Positions 43,968-52,432 are shown, counted from the stretch's first letter. The stretch is 64,000 nt of DNA from CAVRXQ01 sp963725215 (GCA_963725215.1 CAVRXQ010000007.1:682001-746000); one strand, 5' to 3'. Numbers and translations: made by a program. The notes: generated from the letters alone by a model not told the origin.

Positions 43968-44921
43968 GTGGCGACGGGGACCGACCGGCTCGAGCGGCTG
44001 ACGAACCTCGTCCTCGTCTTGTTGCAGACGAGCCGGCCGCTTCCTCTGCGGGAGATCGGACGGCAGGTGGCCGGGTACCCCGAGCGGCCGAGCGCCATCC
44101 GCCAGGCCTTCGAACGGGACAAGCGGACGCTTCGCGACAGTGGCATCCCGATCACGGTGGAGCGGATCGGCGGCGACGAGCAGGTCGGATATCGGATCCG
44201 ACCGGAGGACTATTACCTGCCGGACCTCGACCTCACAGAAGACGAGCGGGCGTCGCTCGTTCTCGCGCTGGTGGCGGTGCGAGTCGACGGAGGAATGGGC
44301 GCGGACGTCGTCCAGAAACTCGGCGGTCCGGCGTCGGACGACGTTGCCCCGCTCGCCGTCTTGCCCGCCTATCCGCCGCTCGCGCCGTTGCAACAGGCGG
44401 TGCGCGACCGGTCGGTGGCGGCTTTTTCCTTTCGCGGCCGAACGCGCGCCGTCGAGGGATACGGGCTCGTCTTCCGCAACGGACGGTGGTACTTCGTCGG
44501 CCGGGATGTCGAGATCGAAGGGACGAAAGGGAGACGCAGCTTTCGCGTCGATCGGATCGAAGGTGTGCCGAAACTCGGCGCACCAGGCGCCTACGAGGTG
44601 CCAGGGGACGTCGACCTAGCCGACGAGACGGACTTCTCGCCCTTGCGCGGCGAAGGGTCGCGAGAGGACGCGCCTTCTCGGGCGCGCGTCGCGGTCGACG
44701 CCCGAGAGCTCCCCGGGGTGCTGGCGGAGCTCGGCGAGGAGGCGATCCGCGCCCGTTCGGACGACGGCTCGGCGGTCGTCGAAATCGCCGTCGAGGACGA
44801 GGCGGCCTTCGTGCGTTGGGCGGTCGGGTTCGGCGACGCGATCGAGGTCCTCGAACCGCAAGACGTGCGCGCCCTCGTCATCGAACGCCTCCGTCGGCTC
44901 ATCGGCGAGATCCCGCGGTGA
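43968..44921 (+). CDS. pafB: WYL-domain transcriptional regulator PafB
   Basis: 317 residues: N-terminal winged helix (LTNLVLVLLQTSRPLPLREI to FERDKRTLRDSG), then a WYL domain (ALQQ-like LQQAVRDRSVAAFSFRGR, GLVFRNGRWYFVGRD, RSFRVDRIEGV) and the WCX extension at the end. In mycobacteria PafB with PafC activates the RecA-independent DNA damage response. GTG 43968 is the only good start. The pafC gene overlaps by 4 bases. No proteasome accessory genes lie in this window. Confidence 0.85.
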   Translation: MATGTDRLERLTNLVLVLLQTSRPLPLREIGRQVAGYPERPSAIRQAFERDKRTLRDSGIPITVERIGGDEQVGYRIRPEDYYLPDLDLTEDERASLVLALVAVRVDGGMGADVVQKLGGPASDDVAPLAVLPAYPPLAPLQQAVRDRSVAAFSFRGRTRAVEGYGLVFRNGRWYFVGRDVEIEGTKGRRSFRVDRIEGVPKLGAPGAYEVPGDVDLADETDFSPLRGEGSREDAPSRARVAVDARELPGVLAELGEEAIRARSDDGSAVVEIAVEDEAAFVRWAVGFGDAIEVLEPQDVRALVIERLRRLIGEIPR

Positions 44922-45880
44922 CGGGCGCGGAGACCGCCGAAATGCTCGACGCAGGGACCCGGTTGCGGAGGCTCCTCGGAGTGCTCGCCTACCTCTCCGA
45001 GGTCGGCGCGGCCGATTTGTCGGAGCTCGCTGAGCGGTTCTCCGTCGACGAACGGGTACTCGTCGCGGAGCTCGAGCTCGCCGCGTGCTGCGGGCTCCCG
45101 CCGTACACGCCGGACTCGCTGCTCGAGCTGATCGTCGACGGCGAGCGCGTTTTCGTGCACGGGCTCGACGCGCTCGGCCGCCCGCCGCGACTGACCGCGG
45201 AAGAAGGCTTCGCGCTCGCCGCCGCGGTGCGGGCGATGCTTGCGATGCCCGGTGCCGACGAGAACGGTCCGCTCGCGAGCGCGCTGAAGAAACTCGAGGC
45301 CGTGCTCGGGACGTCCACCGTCACCGTCGAGATCGATGCGCCCGAGCACCTCGCCGAGGTCCGGGCGGCGGCCGCCGAAGGCGAGGCGATCGAGATCGAG
45401 TACCTCGGGGCAAAGCGCGGTGACGAGTCCGTTCGCCGCGTCGAGCCGTACGCGGTCGTCGCCCGCGAAGGGCGCTTCTATCTGGACGCGTACTCGATCG
45501 AGGTCGGCGACTGGCGCCGGTTCCAAGTCGCCCGTATCCGGCGCGTTCGCCTGCTCGGTGAGCCGGTAACACCGCGCAGCCTGCCGGCGGAGTTTTCGAG
45601 CGCGCGCGCCTTCGTTGGCGGCCGTTCGGCGACGACGGTGCACGTTGCGATCGACCAGTCGAGCTCGGTCGTCGTCGACCGATTCGCGTCCGGCCCGATC
45701 GAGCGCGGCCCGGACGGAAACGTCGTCGTACCGATCGAGGTCGCCGATCGATACTTCCTCGGTCGATTGCTCCTCGGTCTCGGCGAACGCGCGCAGGTGC
45801 TCGACCCTCCGGAGTTGGCGGACGCCGGTCGCGAAGTTGCTCGTCGCGCTCTCGAGCGTTACGGAGAAATCGGCGCCTAA
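44918..45880 (+). CDS. pafC: WYL-domain transcriptional regulator PafC
   Basis: 320 residues from GTG 44918 (GTGA with pafB). Divergent winged helix (LLGVLAYLSEVGAADLSELA), middle region PPRLTAEEGFALAAAVRAML, WYL domain with IEIEYLGAKRGDESVRRVEP and GRFYLDAYSIEVGDWRRFQVARI, then the WCX part. It forms a heterodimer with PafB in related organisms. ATG 44942 would remove eight residues. The conserved pair and order make the call firm. Confidence 0.85.
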   Translation: MTGAETAEMLDAGTRLRRLLGVLAYLSEVGAADLSELAERFSVDERVLVAELELAACCGLPPYTPDSLLELIVDGERVFVHGLDALGRPPRLTAEEGFALAAAVRAMLAMPGADENGPLASALKKLEAVLGTSTVTVEIDAPEHLAEVRAAAAEGEAIEIEYLGAKRGDESVRRVEPYAVVAREGRFYLDAYSIEVGDWRRFQVARIRRVRLLGEPVTPRSLPAEFSSARAFVGGRSATTVHVAIDQSSSVVVDRFASGPIERGPDGNVVVPIEVADRYFLGRLLLGLGERAQVLDPPELADAGREVARRALERYGEIGA

Positions 45881-45918
45881 CTGACGTCGCGTCGCTCCAC
45901 CGGACGCGATTCGCCAAC

Positions 45919-45972
45919 AGGCGCAAACGCCTCTTCGACGGTAGGTCGCACGAAGCCTGTGCTTCCTACCGT
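45919..45972 (+). promoter_or_regulatory. Tandem hairpins just before the relaxase gene (candidate oriT or terminator)
   Basis: AGGCG-CAAA-CGCCT at 45919-45932 is a small hairpin. Next, ACGGTAGG (45938-45945) pairs perfectly with CCTACCGT (45965-45972), and inside it GCAC (45948-45951) pairs with GTGC (45959-45962). The second hairpin ends six bases before the relaxase GTG. MobF relaxases bind hairpins at oriT near their own gene; alternatively these may terminate pafBC transcription or mask the relaxase ribosome site. Confidence 0.45.
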
Positions 45973-45978
45973 CCAGCC

Positions 45979-48129
45979 GTGCTGCGCTTGAAGACACTTC
46001 GTCGGTCGAACGGCGCGTACTACTTGAAGACGACACTCGCCGGCGGCGCCGATCCGAATGGGTTCGTCGAGCCGGACGGCAAATGGACGGGGTCGCTCTC
46101 CCAAGACCTCGCCATTTTCGAGTCGCGCGTCGATGCGAAAGGCCTTGTCTCGGCGTTCAAGGGCCTGGATCCTTTGCTCGGTCGGCCCCTCGACCCGCGC
46201 CATCACCGCGTGGAGGTGGCGGCGATCGACTGTGTTTTCGCCGCGCCGAAGTCGGTGAGCGTGTTGCACGCCCTCGGCCGAGAAGGTGTCAGCGCCGTCG
46301 TCCGAGACGCGCACGAGCGCGCCGTCGAAGGGGTGCTCGGATACCTCGAACGCAACGCGGCGTTCGTGCGTCGCCAAGGCAACCTCGTCGAGGCGACAGG
46401 ACTTCTCGCCGCGGCCTTCGTTCACCGCACGAGCCGCGCGCCTGACCCACACCTCCACACCCACCTACTCGTAACGAACCTCGGCCGCGATCACGCCGGA
46501 CGGTTCTCCGCCATCGACTCCCGGCCGTTCTACGCGCACGTCGCTGCGGCCGGATCGCTCTATCGGTCGGGGCTTCGCCGCGAGATCTCGGACCGCGTAG
46601 GTGTCGTGTGGGAACGCCGCGCAGAGGGATTCTCCGACATCCTCGGGATCTCGCCGGCCGCGCTGCGGGGATTCTCGCAGCGCTCGGACGATATCGAGGC
46701 CGAACTCGAACACGCCCACTCCTCCTCGAGGCGTGCGAGGGAGGTCGCGGCCGATCACACGAGACCCGACAAACAACTTGACGTCAGCTACGAGGTACTC
46801 GTCGAACGATGGCGCCAACGCGCCCTCGACCTCGGCGTCACCGGCTCGAGCCTTGATCGCGTCGCTGCCCGTACCCGACAAGACGACAGAGGCTCACGAC
46901 AAAAAGACGCCGAACTCCTTCGCCTGGTAGAGGAGTCCGTCGGGTCCTTCGACCGACCCTTTTCGCGGCGCGAGCTCGTGCGGGCGACGTCGGGACGGGT
47001 CGTCGACGGCGCCCCGGTCGAGACGATCGAAAGCGCCGTCGACGCGCACCTGCGCGACGCGCCGCTCGTGCGCTCCGAAGCGCGCGTCGCGTTCTTCAGT
47101 CGGTCGGGCTCGGGTCGGTTTCCCTCTGGCGTCGCCGAAACCCGATTCATGACCGAAGAGATCGCCGGGCTCGTCCGGGCACGCGACGAGACCCTCGCCG
47201 CGTTGGCGTCGACGGAACGACGACTCGACCCCGACAGCGCGCGGGCGTGCGTATTCGGCTCGCTGGTGCTTCCCTCGACGACGGCGGCGTACGAATTCGT
47301 GCACATGGTGGCTAAAGCCGCGCACGAAGACGGCCGGCGCGTCGTCTCGCTCGCCGCCAGCCGGGCGGGCGCCGCGCACCTCGAAGCCGTGACCGGCGTT
47401 TCCCCCGAGCCGTGGAAGAACGCCTGGACTCTCCCACGCGGCGCGTTCGTTGTCGTGGACGCCCTCGCGCACGCACCGCTACGAGAAGCGGTCGACCTCC
47501 TCGAGCTCGCGAGGTCGCGCCGCATTCACGCCGTCTTTCTTGACCGTCTGGCGGATGGGGCGGAACTCGGACCTCGGGCAGAACCGATGGGACGGTCCTT
47601 CCCACTCGACCGATTCGAGGCACACGGGGTGCGCGTCGTCTTGGCGCCCGATCTTTCCGAGCTCGCCTCGGAGGTTCGGCGACTCTCCGTCCTCGCTCGG
47701 GCGCAAGGACGCGACCCGGTCGTCGTGAGCGCCAGGCCGGATTCGATCGAGGACCTGATTGGAACCTCCATCGAGCCGAGGAAGCTCCGTCGAGCCCTCG
47801 AAGGTCGCACGAGCGCCACCGTGCTCGTCGTCGGGTCGGCGCGGTCGCTCGACCGCGCCCTCACAGACGTTCCCGACGATCGCCGGATCCACCTGGTCCT
47901 CGCTCCCATCGGAGGCGATGTGAGCCGCGCCGCCGCGCTCGGGATCGCCGAACCGGGCGCGATCCGATCCTCGCTCGGCCGCTACCCGCTCGGTTCTCGA
48001 GATCGCGCCCGGTGGATGAACAGAGCCGAGGCGCTCGAACGCTCGGTCATCGTCGAGCGCCCGAGAACCCGCGATCGCGCCAGCTTCGACCGAGGCTCTC
48101 GTCGTCGCGACCTCGGTCTCGAGCGCTGA
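45979..48129 (+). CDS. MobF (TrwC/TraA-type) relaxase with degenerate helicase domain
   Basis: 716 residues, start GTG 45979. The relaxase domain (about 1-300) has the tyrosines of NGAYYLKTTLAGGADPNGF, FAAPKSVSVLHALG and the metal-binding triad His158, His160, His162 in PDPHLHTHLLVTN. The rest lines up with the RecD-like helicase, but where Walker A (GPAGTGKT) belongs it reads GSLVLPSTTAAYEF, and Walker B reads FVVVDALAH instead of VVDEA. No stop or frameshift breaks the gene. So nicking may remain while unwinding by this protein is unlikely. Convergent with the coupling protein gene, 37 bp apart. Confidence 0.82.
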   Translation: MLRLKTLRRSNGAYYLKTTLAGGADPNGFVEPDGKWTGSLSQDLAIFESRVDAKGLVSAFKGLDPLLGRPLDPRHHRVEVAAIDCVFAAPKSVSVLHALGREGVSAVVRDAHERAVEGVLGYLERNAAFVRRQGNLVEATGLLAAAFVHRTSRAPDPHLHTHLLVTNLGRDHAGRFSAIDSRPFYAHVAAAGSLYRSGLRREISDRVGVVWERRAEGFSDILGISPAALRGFSQRSDDIEAELEHAHSSSRRAREVAADHTRPDKQLDVSYEVLVERWRQRALDLGVTGSSLDRVAARTRQDDRGSRQKDAELLRLVEESVGSFDRPFSRRELVRATSGRVVDGAPVETIESAVDAHLRDAPLVRSEARVAFFSRSGSGRFPSGVAETRFMTEEIAGLVRARDETLAALASTERRLDPDSARACVFGSLVLPSTTAAYEFVHMVAKAAHEDGRRVVSLAASRAGAAHLEAVTGVSPEPWKNAWTLPRGAFVVVDALAHAPLREAVDLLELARSRRIHAVFLDRLADGAELGPRAEPMGRSFPLDRFEAHGVRVVLAPDLSELASEVRRLSVLARAQGRDPVVVSARPDSIEDLIGTSIEPRKLRRALEGRTSATVLVVGSARSLDRALTDVPDDRRIHLVLAPIGGDVSRAAALGIAEPGAIRSSLGRYPLGSRDRARWMNRAEALERSVIVERPRTRDRASFDRGSRRRDLGLER

Positions 48130-48166
48130 GCCGACGGGCGGCGCGCTCGCGTTGGGTCGGCCGTCA

Positions 48167-49600
48167 TCAGCCGGACCGCTGGCGGTCGAGGCTCGAACGC
48201 GCCCTCACAGCGCGATCACGATCGAAAAGGGGTGCGCGGCGCTCGTGCTCAGTTGATTGCTCGACGATCGGTGCCCACGTCGGCGACGAGAAGCACGGGC
48301 TGAGATCCACCCGGCACGGCTCGGCGCCGATGAACGCGATCGCCGCCCCTTTTGGCGGCCTTGCGATCGCGTCCACCGCGAGTCGCGACTCGCTGCGAAT
48401 CGACGACGTCACGGTTCGCTGGCGGCGGATCCGGCCGGCGAGGCGCGTGGACGACCTGGTGGAGGTCGTCGTGTCGCGCCGCCCGGACAACGCGGAGAGC
48501 GCCTCGAGGGTCCGCACGTCACTCGATCCGCTGAGGATGACCTTCGAGCCGAACAACGTGAGAAAGCCGTCAGCCGCCGGGCCGTAGCGCGAGCGGGCCT
48601 GGGAGAGATCTTGGAGGCACGCCAAGGTGATGACACCCTGGCTCGCCCCTTCGGCGACGAGGGCGGGCAAGTCGTGGAGTGGAGCGATATTCGCGAGCTC
48701 GTCGAGGACGAACAGCGTCGGTGCTCGCTCGCCGAATGTCCCCTTCGCGAAGCGTCGATAGGCCGCTGTGCGGATGTCGCGCAGCACGCCGGCGACGAGC
48801 GGGGCTAGGTGAAGTTGGTGTTCGGCCGGAGCGGCGATGTAGAGCGTGGAAACTGACGAGACGAAGCTCTCGGCGTTGAATGACGGCACCGATGCGTTGT
48901 CGAGAGCGGCGCGGGTGCGATAGCCCGAGAGAACACTCGACGCCGTCGACCAGATCGCGCTCTGTTCGCGCTCTTCGGTCTCCGTCAATCCCTTTAAGAG
49001 ATCGCGTGCCTGTCCTGCATCTGCGCGCGAGAGCACGGACGAGAACTGCGCGGGCTCCCTGCGGTTTACCGCGGAGACGACTTCGTTGAAGGCCATCCCG
49101 CCAAGGGCCGCGCCATGGAAGATCGTCGACAAAAGAGCAGCGGCCCGTTCGGTCCAGTGGGAACCCTCAGGGGAGTGGCGACCCTCACGGCTCGCGCCGA
49201 CCATCGCTTCGGCAGACAGCACCGCGCCGTCCCAGGTTTGCGAGGCGTAAAGGGGAGACCACCCGACGCGCCGAAGTCGCGGCAGCCCCTCGATCGATTC
49301 CGTCGGATCGAAGATCAAGCAATCACCGAGCCGTTCACGCGCAGAATGCGTCACATCGAGCACGTCGCGCTTTGTCGAGACCGCGACGACGGGCCCGTAG
49401 GCCGCGAGAACATTTGGCACGACGATGCTCGATGTCTTACCTGATCTGGGTGGTCCGAGCACGAGCGCACCGTGTTCTGGGGGAGCAAAGACGAGTTCTC
49501 CCGAGGTTTCACCGAGAAAAATTGCGTGCCCTGAGCGCCGCGAAGCGGCGAGGACGCGGCTGTAGAGGATCCACGCGCGCTCGTGTTCTTGCATCCGCAT
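48167..49600 (-). CDS. Type IV coupling protein (VirD4/TraG/TraD family) without visible membrane anchor
   Basis: 477 residues. Walker A ALVLGPPRSGKTSSIVVPN (residues about 46-64), Walker B TLFVLDELANIAPLHDLP, then ACLQDLSQARSRYG and LFGSKVILSGSSDVRTLEALS, all as in DNA-pumping coupling proteins. Usual members begin with two membrane helices; here the protein starts some 25 residues before the first strand with no such helices, so it may be soluble or bind another membrane protein. The C-terminal 110 residues are Arg/Ser-rich. Its natural partner is the relaxase encoded opposite. No other type IV secretion gene is in view. Confidence 0.82.
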   Translation of the reverse strand: MRMQEHERAWILYSRVLAASRRSGHAIFLGETSGELVFAPPEHGALVLGPPRSGKTSSIVVPNVLAAYGPVVAVSTKRDVLDVTHSARERLGDCLIFDPTESIEGLPRLRRVGWSPLYASQTWDGAVLSAEAMVGASREGRHSPEGSHWTERAAALLSTIFHGAALGGMAFNEVVSAVNRREPAQFSSVLSRADAGQARDLLKGLTETEEREQSAIWSTASSVLSGYRTRAALDNASVPSFNAESFVSSVSTLYIAAPAEHQLHLAPLVAGVLRDIRTAAYRRFAKGTFGERAPTLFVLDELANIAPLHDLPALVAEGASQGVITLACLQDLSQARSRYGPAADGFLTLFGSKVILSGSSDVRTLEALSALSGRRDTTTSTRSSTRLAGRIRRQRTVTSSIRSESRLAVDAIARPPKGAAIAFIGAEPCRVDLSPCFSSPTWAPIVEQSTEHERRAPLFDRDRAVRARSSLDRQRSG

Positions 49601-49872
49601 CGCTTCCAGATCGCGATGATGACGCGCGCCACCTCCCGTTCGCGATACCGCTCAAAATCGACTCGCAATACTTCGCGATCTAGACGCGTGATCGTGATTT
49701 TTGTGCGTTACACAGGTAAATCGCGATCGCACGCGCGTGAACATCAGTCGCGTTCGGCATCGGTGTGCAACGCGACGCGTGACGATGCATCGCGCGAATT
49801 CGAAAATGCTTGCAATTCATGGCGAAATCGCCTTTTATTGCGTCGGCTGCACCACATTCACAGGAGGTGGCC
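49601..49872. promoter_or_regulatory. Intergenic region between coupling protein and HU genes with palindrome and HU promoter
   Basis: This 272-base gap is less GC-rich than its surroundings. It holds an imperfect palindrome (49685-49735): CGCGTGATCGTGATTT against AAATCGCGATCGCACGCG with a 17-base loop. Near its right end is a promoter-like pair, TTGCAA (49810-49815) and TTTTAT (49833-49838), 17 bases apart, followed by the ribosome site AGGAGGTG (from 49862) for HU. The left part should drive the coupling protein gene. Confidence 0.5.
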
Positions 49873-50865
49873 GTGAACAAAACCGAACTGATCGGGAAAA
49901 TCAGTGCCGACTCGGGACTGACCCGTCAGCAATCGGAGGCCGCGCTCGATGCTCTCGTGTATGAGATCACGAAGGGCGTGCGTTCGGGGGATCCGATCCG
50001 TATCACCGGTTTTGGCACTTTCAAGTTGCGTCAGCGTCCCGCGCGTAGCGGGCGCAATCCGCAAACGGGTGCCACGGTGTCGATCAAGGCGTCCCGGGGA
50101 ATTGGATTCACTCCCGGCTCGCAGTTGAAGACGGATCTGAACGCCAGCGCGGAACTGCCTATGCCCACTCCTGCGGCGCCGGCAGCTCCGGCACCGAAGA
50201 AGAGGGCGCGCAAGGCAGCTCCGAGGAAGGCAGCAAAGAAGCGCACAGCCAAGAAGGCTGCGCCGAAGAAGGCCGCCAAGCGGCGCACAGCGAAGAGGGC
50301 TGCGCCGAAGAAGGCGGCCAAGAAGGCTCCGGCGAAAAAGCGCGCGACCCGTAAGGTTGCGGCGAAGAAGCGCCCGGCGAAGAAGCGTGCGGCTCGCAAG
50401 GCCCCCGCGAAGCGTCGTGCGACGAAAAAGCGCGCAGCGAAGAAGGCACCGGCGAAGCGCCGTCCGGCGAAGCGTCGTGGGGCGAAGAAGGCACCGGCGA
50501 AGCGCCGTCCGGCCAAGCGTCGTGGGGCGAAGAAGGCCCCGGCGAAGCGCCGTCCGGCCAAGCGTCGCGGGGCGAAGAAGGCCCCGGCGAAGCGTCGTCC
50601 GGCGAAGCGTCGGCCCGCCAAGAAGGCCCCGGCGAAGCGTCGTCCGGCGAAGCGTCGGCCCGCCAAGAAGGCCCCGGCGAAGCGTCGTCCAGCGAAGCGT
50701 CGGCCCGCCAAGAAGGCACCGGCGAAGCGTCGGACCGCCCCGTTGAAGCGGCGGACGACTCGCAGACGTCCGGCGAAGCGCACCGCGTCTCGCCGCGCGC
50801 CAGCGAAGCGGCGCCCAGCACGCGCATCGATGCGCCGTCGGGTCCGGATCGCCGCTTCCCTGTAG
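49873..50865 (+). CDS. hupB: HU-family DNA-binding protein with long basic repeat tail (HupB-like)
   Basis: 330 residues from GTG 49873, set by the strong AGGAGGTG site. Residues 1-90 are a full HU domain: NKTELIGKISADSGLTRQQS, FGTFKLRQRPARSGRNPQTG and ASRGIGFTPGSQLK. The remaining 230 residues are a Lys/Arg/Ala/Pro tail like mycobacterial HupB, here with a regular 15-residue unit KKAPAKRRPAKRR(G/P)A repeated six times and a partial seventh. Such tails bind DNA non-specifically and are acetylated in mycobacteria. It compacts the chromosome. The gene ends at a strong terminator. Confidence 0.93.
   Translation: MNKTELIGKISADSGLTRQQSEAALDALVYEITKGVRSGDPIRITGFGTFKLRQRPARSGRNPQTGATVSIKASRGIGFTPGSQLKTDLNASAELPMPTPAAPAAPAPKKRARKAAPRKAAKKRTAKKAAPKKAAKRRTAKRAAPKKAAKKAPAKKRATRKVAAKKRPAKKRAARKAPAKRRATKKRAAKKAPAKRRPAKRRGAKKAPAKRRPAKRRGAKKAPAKRRPAKRRGAKKAPAKRRPAKRRPAKKAPAKRRPAKRRPAKKAPAKRRPAKRRPAKKAPAKRRTAPLKRRTTRRRPAKRTASRRAPAKRRPARASMRRRVRIAASL
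50440..50730 (+). repeat. 45-bp coding tandem repeat in the HU tail
   Basis: Units begin at 50440, 50485, 50530, 50575, 50620 and 50665, each 45 bases (15 codons) and highly alike at base level, then a partial copy from 50710. Units 1-3 end in a Gly codon variant, units 4-6 in a Pro variant, suggesting two rounds of expansion. Copy number is likely to vary between strains. Confidence 0.85.
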
Positions 50866-50882
50866 GCGGCGGCAGCTCCACC

Positions 50883-50930
50883 CTCGTCCCGGGCGCCGGC
50901 ATTGTGCCGGTGCCCGGGACGAGCGCTTTT
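50883..50930. terminator. Strong bidirectional terminator between HU and the PIG-L gene
   Basis: CTCGTCCCGGGCGCCGGCA (50883-50901), loop TTG, then TGCCGGTGCCCGGGACGAG (50905-50923): a 19-pair stem with one G-U, followed by CGCTTTTA. It ends HU transcription; on the minus strand it overlaps the last codon region after which the deacetylase gene stops, so it can serve both. Confidence 0.85.
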
Positions 50931-51702
50931 ACGGGGTGAGGCGCCGGAAGGCTTCGGCCAGCGCCAACCCCGCAGGGCCACCATTCTCTCTCGCCCATCG
51001 CCGGACGCGCGCCCGGAATTCCTCGAGCGCGACGGGCTCTGGCGGATCGCCCGAGACCCCCATCGTCGAACGCAGCTGGCTGCGGTGGGCTAGCAGGGCT
51101 TCCACTTTTGCCTCGAAGCCGTCCTCGATGTCCTCAAGGTGATCGGGGTCGTCGGCTTCCCACAACAGCAACACCGCCGGTCGGTGGGCGGTGAGGAGCC
51201 CTCTATAGAACAGTGGATCGCGCGCCGCCACGACGGCGTCGGTGAGCAGGAAACCCGCATGGCGGTGGTCGGGGTGGAGGCGGTAGCGGCGCCAGGGGTC
51301 GTGACCCAGGACGACATCCGGCTTGATCCTCCGGATCAGCTCGACGACGTCACGACGCTCGGACTCCCCGTTTTGGAGTTCGCCGTCTCGGCGCCGTAAG
51401 AAGCTGACCTCCGCCGAGCCACCGAGGATCTTTGCCGCGCTCCGCTGTTCCTCCTCCCGGGCATGAACGAGCGCCTTTTCGTCCTCGTCGGGGTCCCACG
51501 TGCCTTTCGAACCGTCGGTGAGCACGCAGTGGTGGATCGAGCCACCGCCTCGCGCCCACTTCGCGAGGGTTCCTCCGCAGCCGAACTCGATGTCGTCGGG
51601 GTGCGCGCCGATGGCGAGGGCGACCTTCGGCGCCTCGAGGTTCACGCTCGGGCGGTTTTCATGCGTACGGGGCGTCGGAGCAGGGTCCAGCACCTCAGGC
51701 AC
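50929..51702 (-). CDS. PIG-L/LmbE family deacetylase
   Basis: 257 residues from GTG 51702, which overlaps the end of cofC by eight bases. The zinc site ALAIGAHPDDIEFGCGGTLA and the later HPDHRHAGFLLTDAV are diagnostic of N-acetylglucosaminyl-type deacetylases (PIG-L, MshB, BshB). GHDPWRRYRLHPDHR fits the second zinc region. A shorter start at GTG 51645 is possible. Neighbours do not show whether the substrate is mycothiol precursor, a glycan or something else. Confidence 0.85.
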   Translation of the reverse strand: MPEVLDPAPTPRTHENRPSVNLEAPKVALAIGAHPDDIEFGCGGTLAKWARGGGSIHHCVLTDGSKGTWDPDEDEKALVHAREEEQRSAAKILGGSAEVSFLRRRDGELQNGESERRDVVELIRRIKPDVVLGHDPWRRYRLHPDHRHAGFLLTDAVVAARDPLFYRGLLTAHRPAVLLLWEADDPDHLEDIEDGFEAKVEALLAHRSQLRSTMGVSGDPPEPVALEEFRARVRRWARENGGPAGLALAEAFRRLTP

Positions 51703-52306
51703 CGTTATCCGACCACCTTCTTGTCGTCGCCGTCTCCGGGCGGTCAAGGACAGACGCTTCGAGTTCGGCGAGATCGGCCGGAACGTCGATATCGGTGGCG
51801 AACTTGTCGTCGCGGACGATCGTCGTGGGCAATCTGAGGCGCTCGGCCTCGCCGAGATGACGCTCGAAGGACCCGGGGCCGTAGGCGAAGCGGAACGACG
51901 CATCGCTCGGGATCGCGATGACGTTGGTCCCGTCTTCTCGCCGGTCGGGCGCGATCGTCACCGCGCCCTCGGAGCCGAAGCGGTCGAGTCCTTCGACGAA
52001 GGGGAGATCAGCGTGCGCGACGACGACGAGATCGAATCCGAGCGCCCCGAGGAACTCGACGCCGGCGGTGACCGCGCCGTTCAGTCCGAGACCGGGCGCG
52101 TAGAGCGCCAGCGCGCCCCGTCGGATCGACCAGTCGGCGACGTCACCGTCGTCGCAGACGACGAAGATCGGCAGGTCGCCCGCCGCGGCGAGGACGCGCG
52201 AGGCGAGCCGCCGGACGAGCGAGACGCGCGCCGCGTCGTCGAGGCTCTCGGCGAGTCGCGCCTTTGCCTGGTGAAAAGATTTCAGGGGAACGAGCAGCGC
52301 TCGCAC
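51695..52306 (-). CDS. cofC: 2-phospho-L-lactate guanylyltransferase (F420 biosynthesis)
   Basis: 203 residues. Begins VPLKSFHQAKARLAESLDDAARVSLVRRL (in part LKSFHQAKARL), the CofC/FbiD opening that binds GTP, with LGLNGAVTAG, VVVAHADLPFV and TNVIAIPSDASFRFAYGPGSF further on. The enzyme activates phospholactate or phosphoenolpyruvate for coenzyme F420 assembly. It fits the F420-type oxidoreductase at 29.6 kb. Start ATG 52306, divergent from gpsA. The stop overlaps the deacetylase start by eight bases. Confidence 0.88.
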   Translation of the reverse strand: MRALLVPLKSFHQAKARLAESLDDAARVSLVRRLASRVLAAAGDLPIFVVCDDGDVADWSIRRGALALYAPGLGLNGAVTAGVEFLGALGFDLVVVAHADLPFVEGLDRFGSEGAVTIAPDRREDGTNVIAIPSDASFRFAYGPGSFERHLGEAERLRLPTTIVRDDKFATDIDVPADLAELEASVLDRPETATTRRWSDNGA

Positions 52307-52432
52307 GGGCGCAGCTTATGGGTGGAGAGAGCCGTCGCAACGTGGCCGGCGATGTCCGCCCCTGGCCGCGATCGGCTCCCCGAATCGTGGCCGCTCGCTC
52401 AGTAGGGTGACCGAAATGCTGATCTCCTCGCG

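Noticed and set aside
43968..45880. pafBC as part of a proteasome locus
   Set aside because: No prcAB, pafA, dop or arc-like genes are nearby; only the regulator pair is present.
50440..50730. Regular repeats that could suggest a CRISPR array
   Set aside because: No unique spacers; the 45-bp units are contiguous and encode the HU tail in frame.
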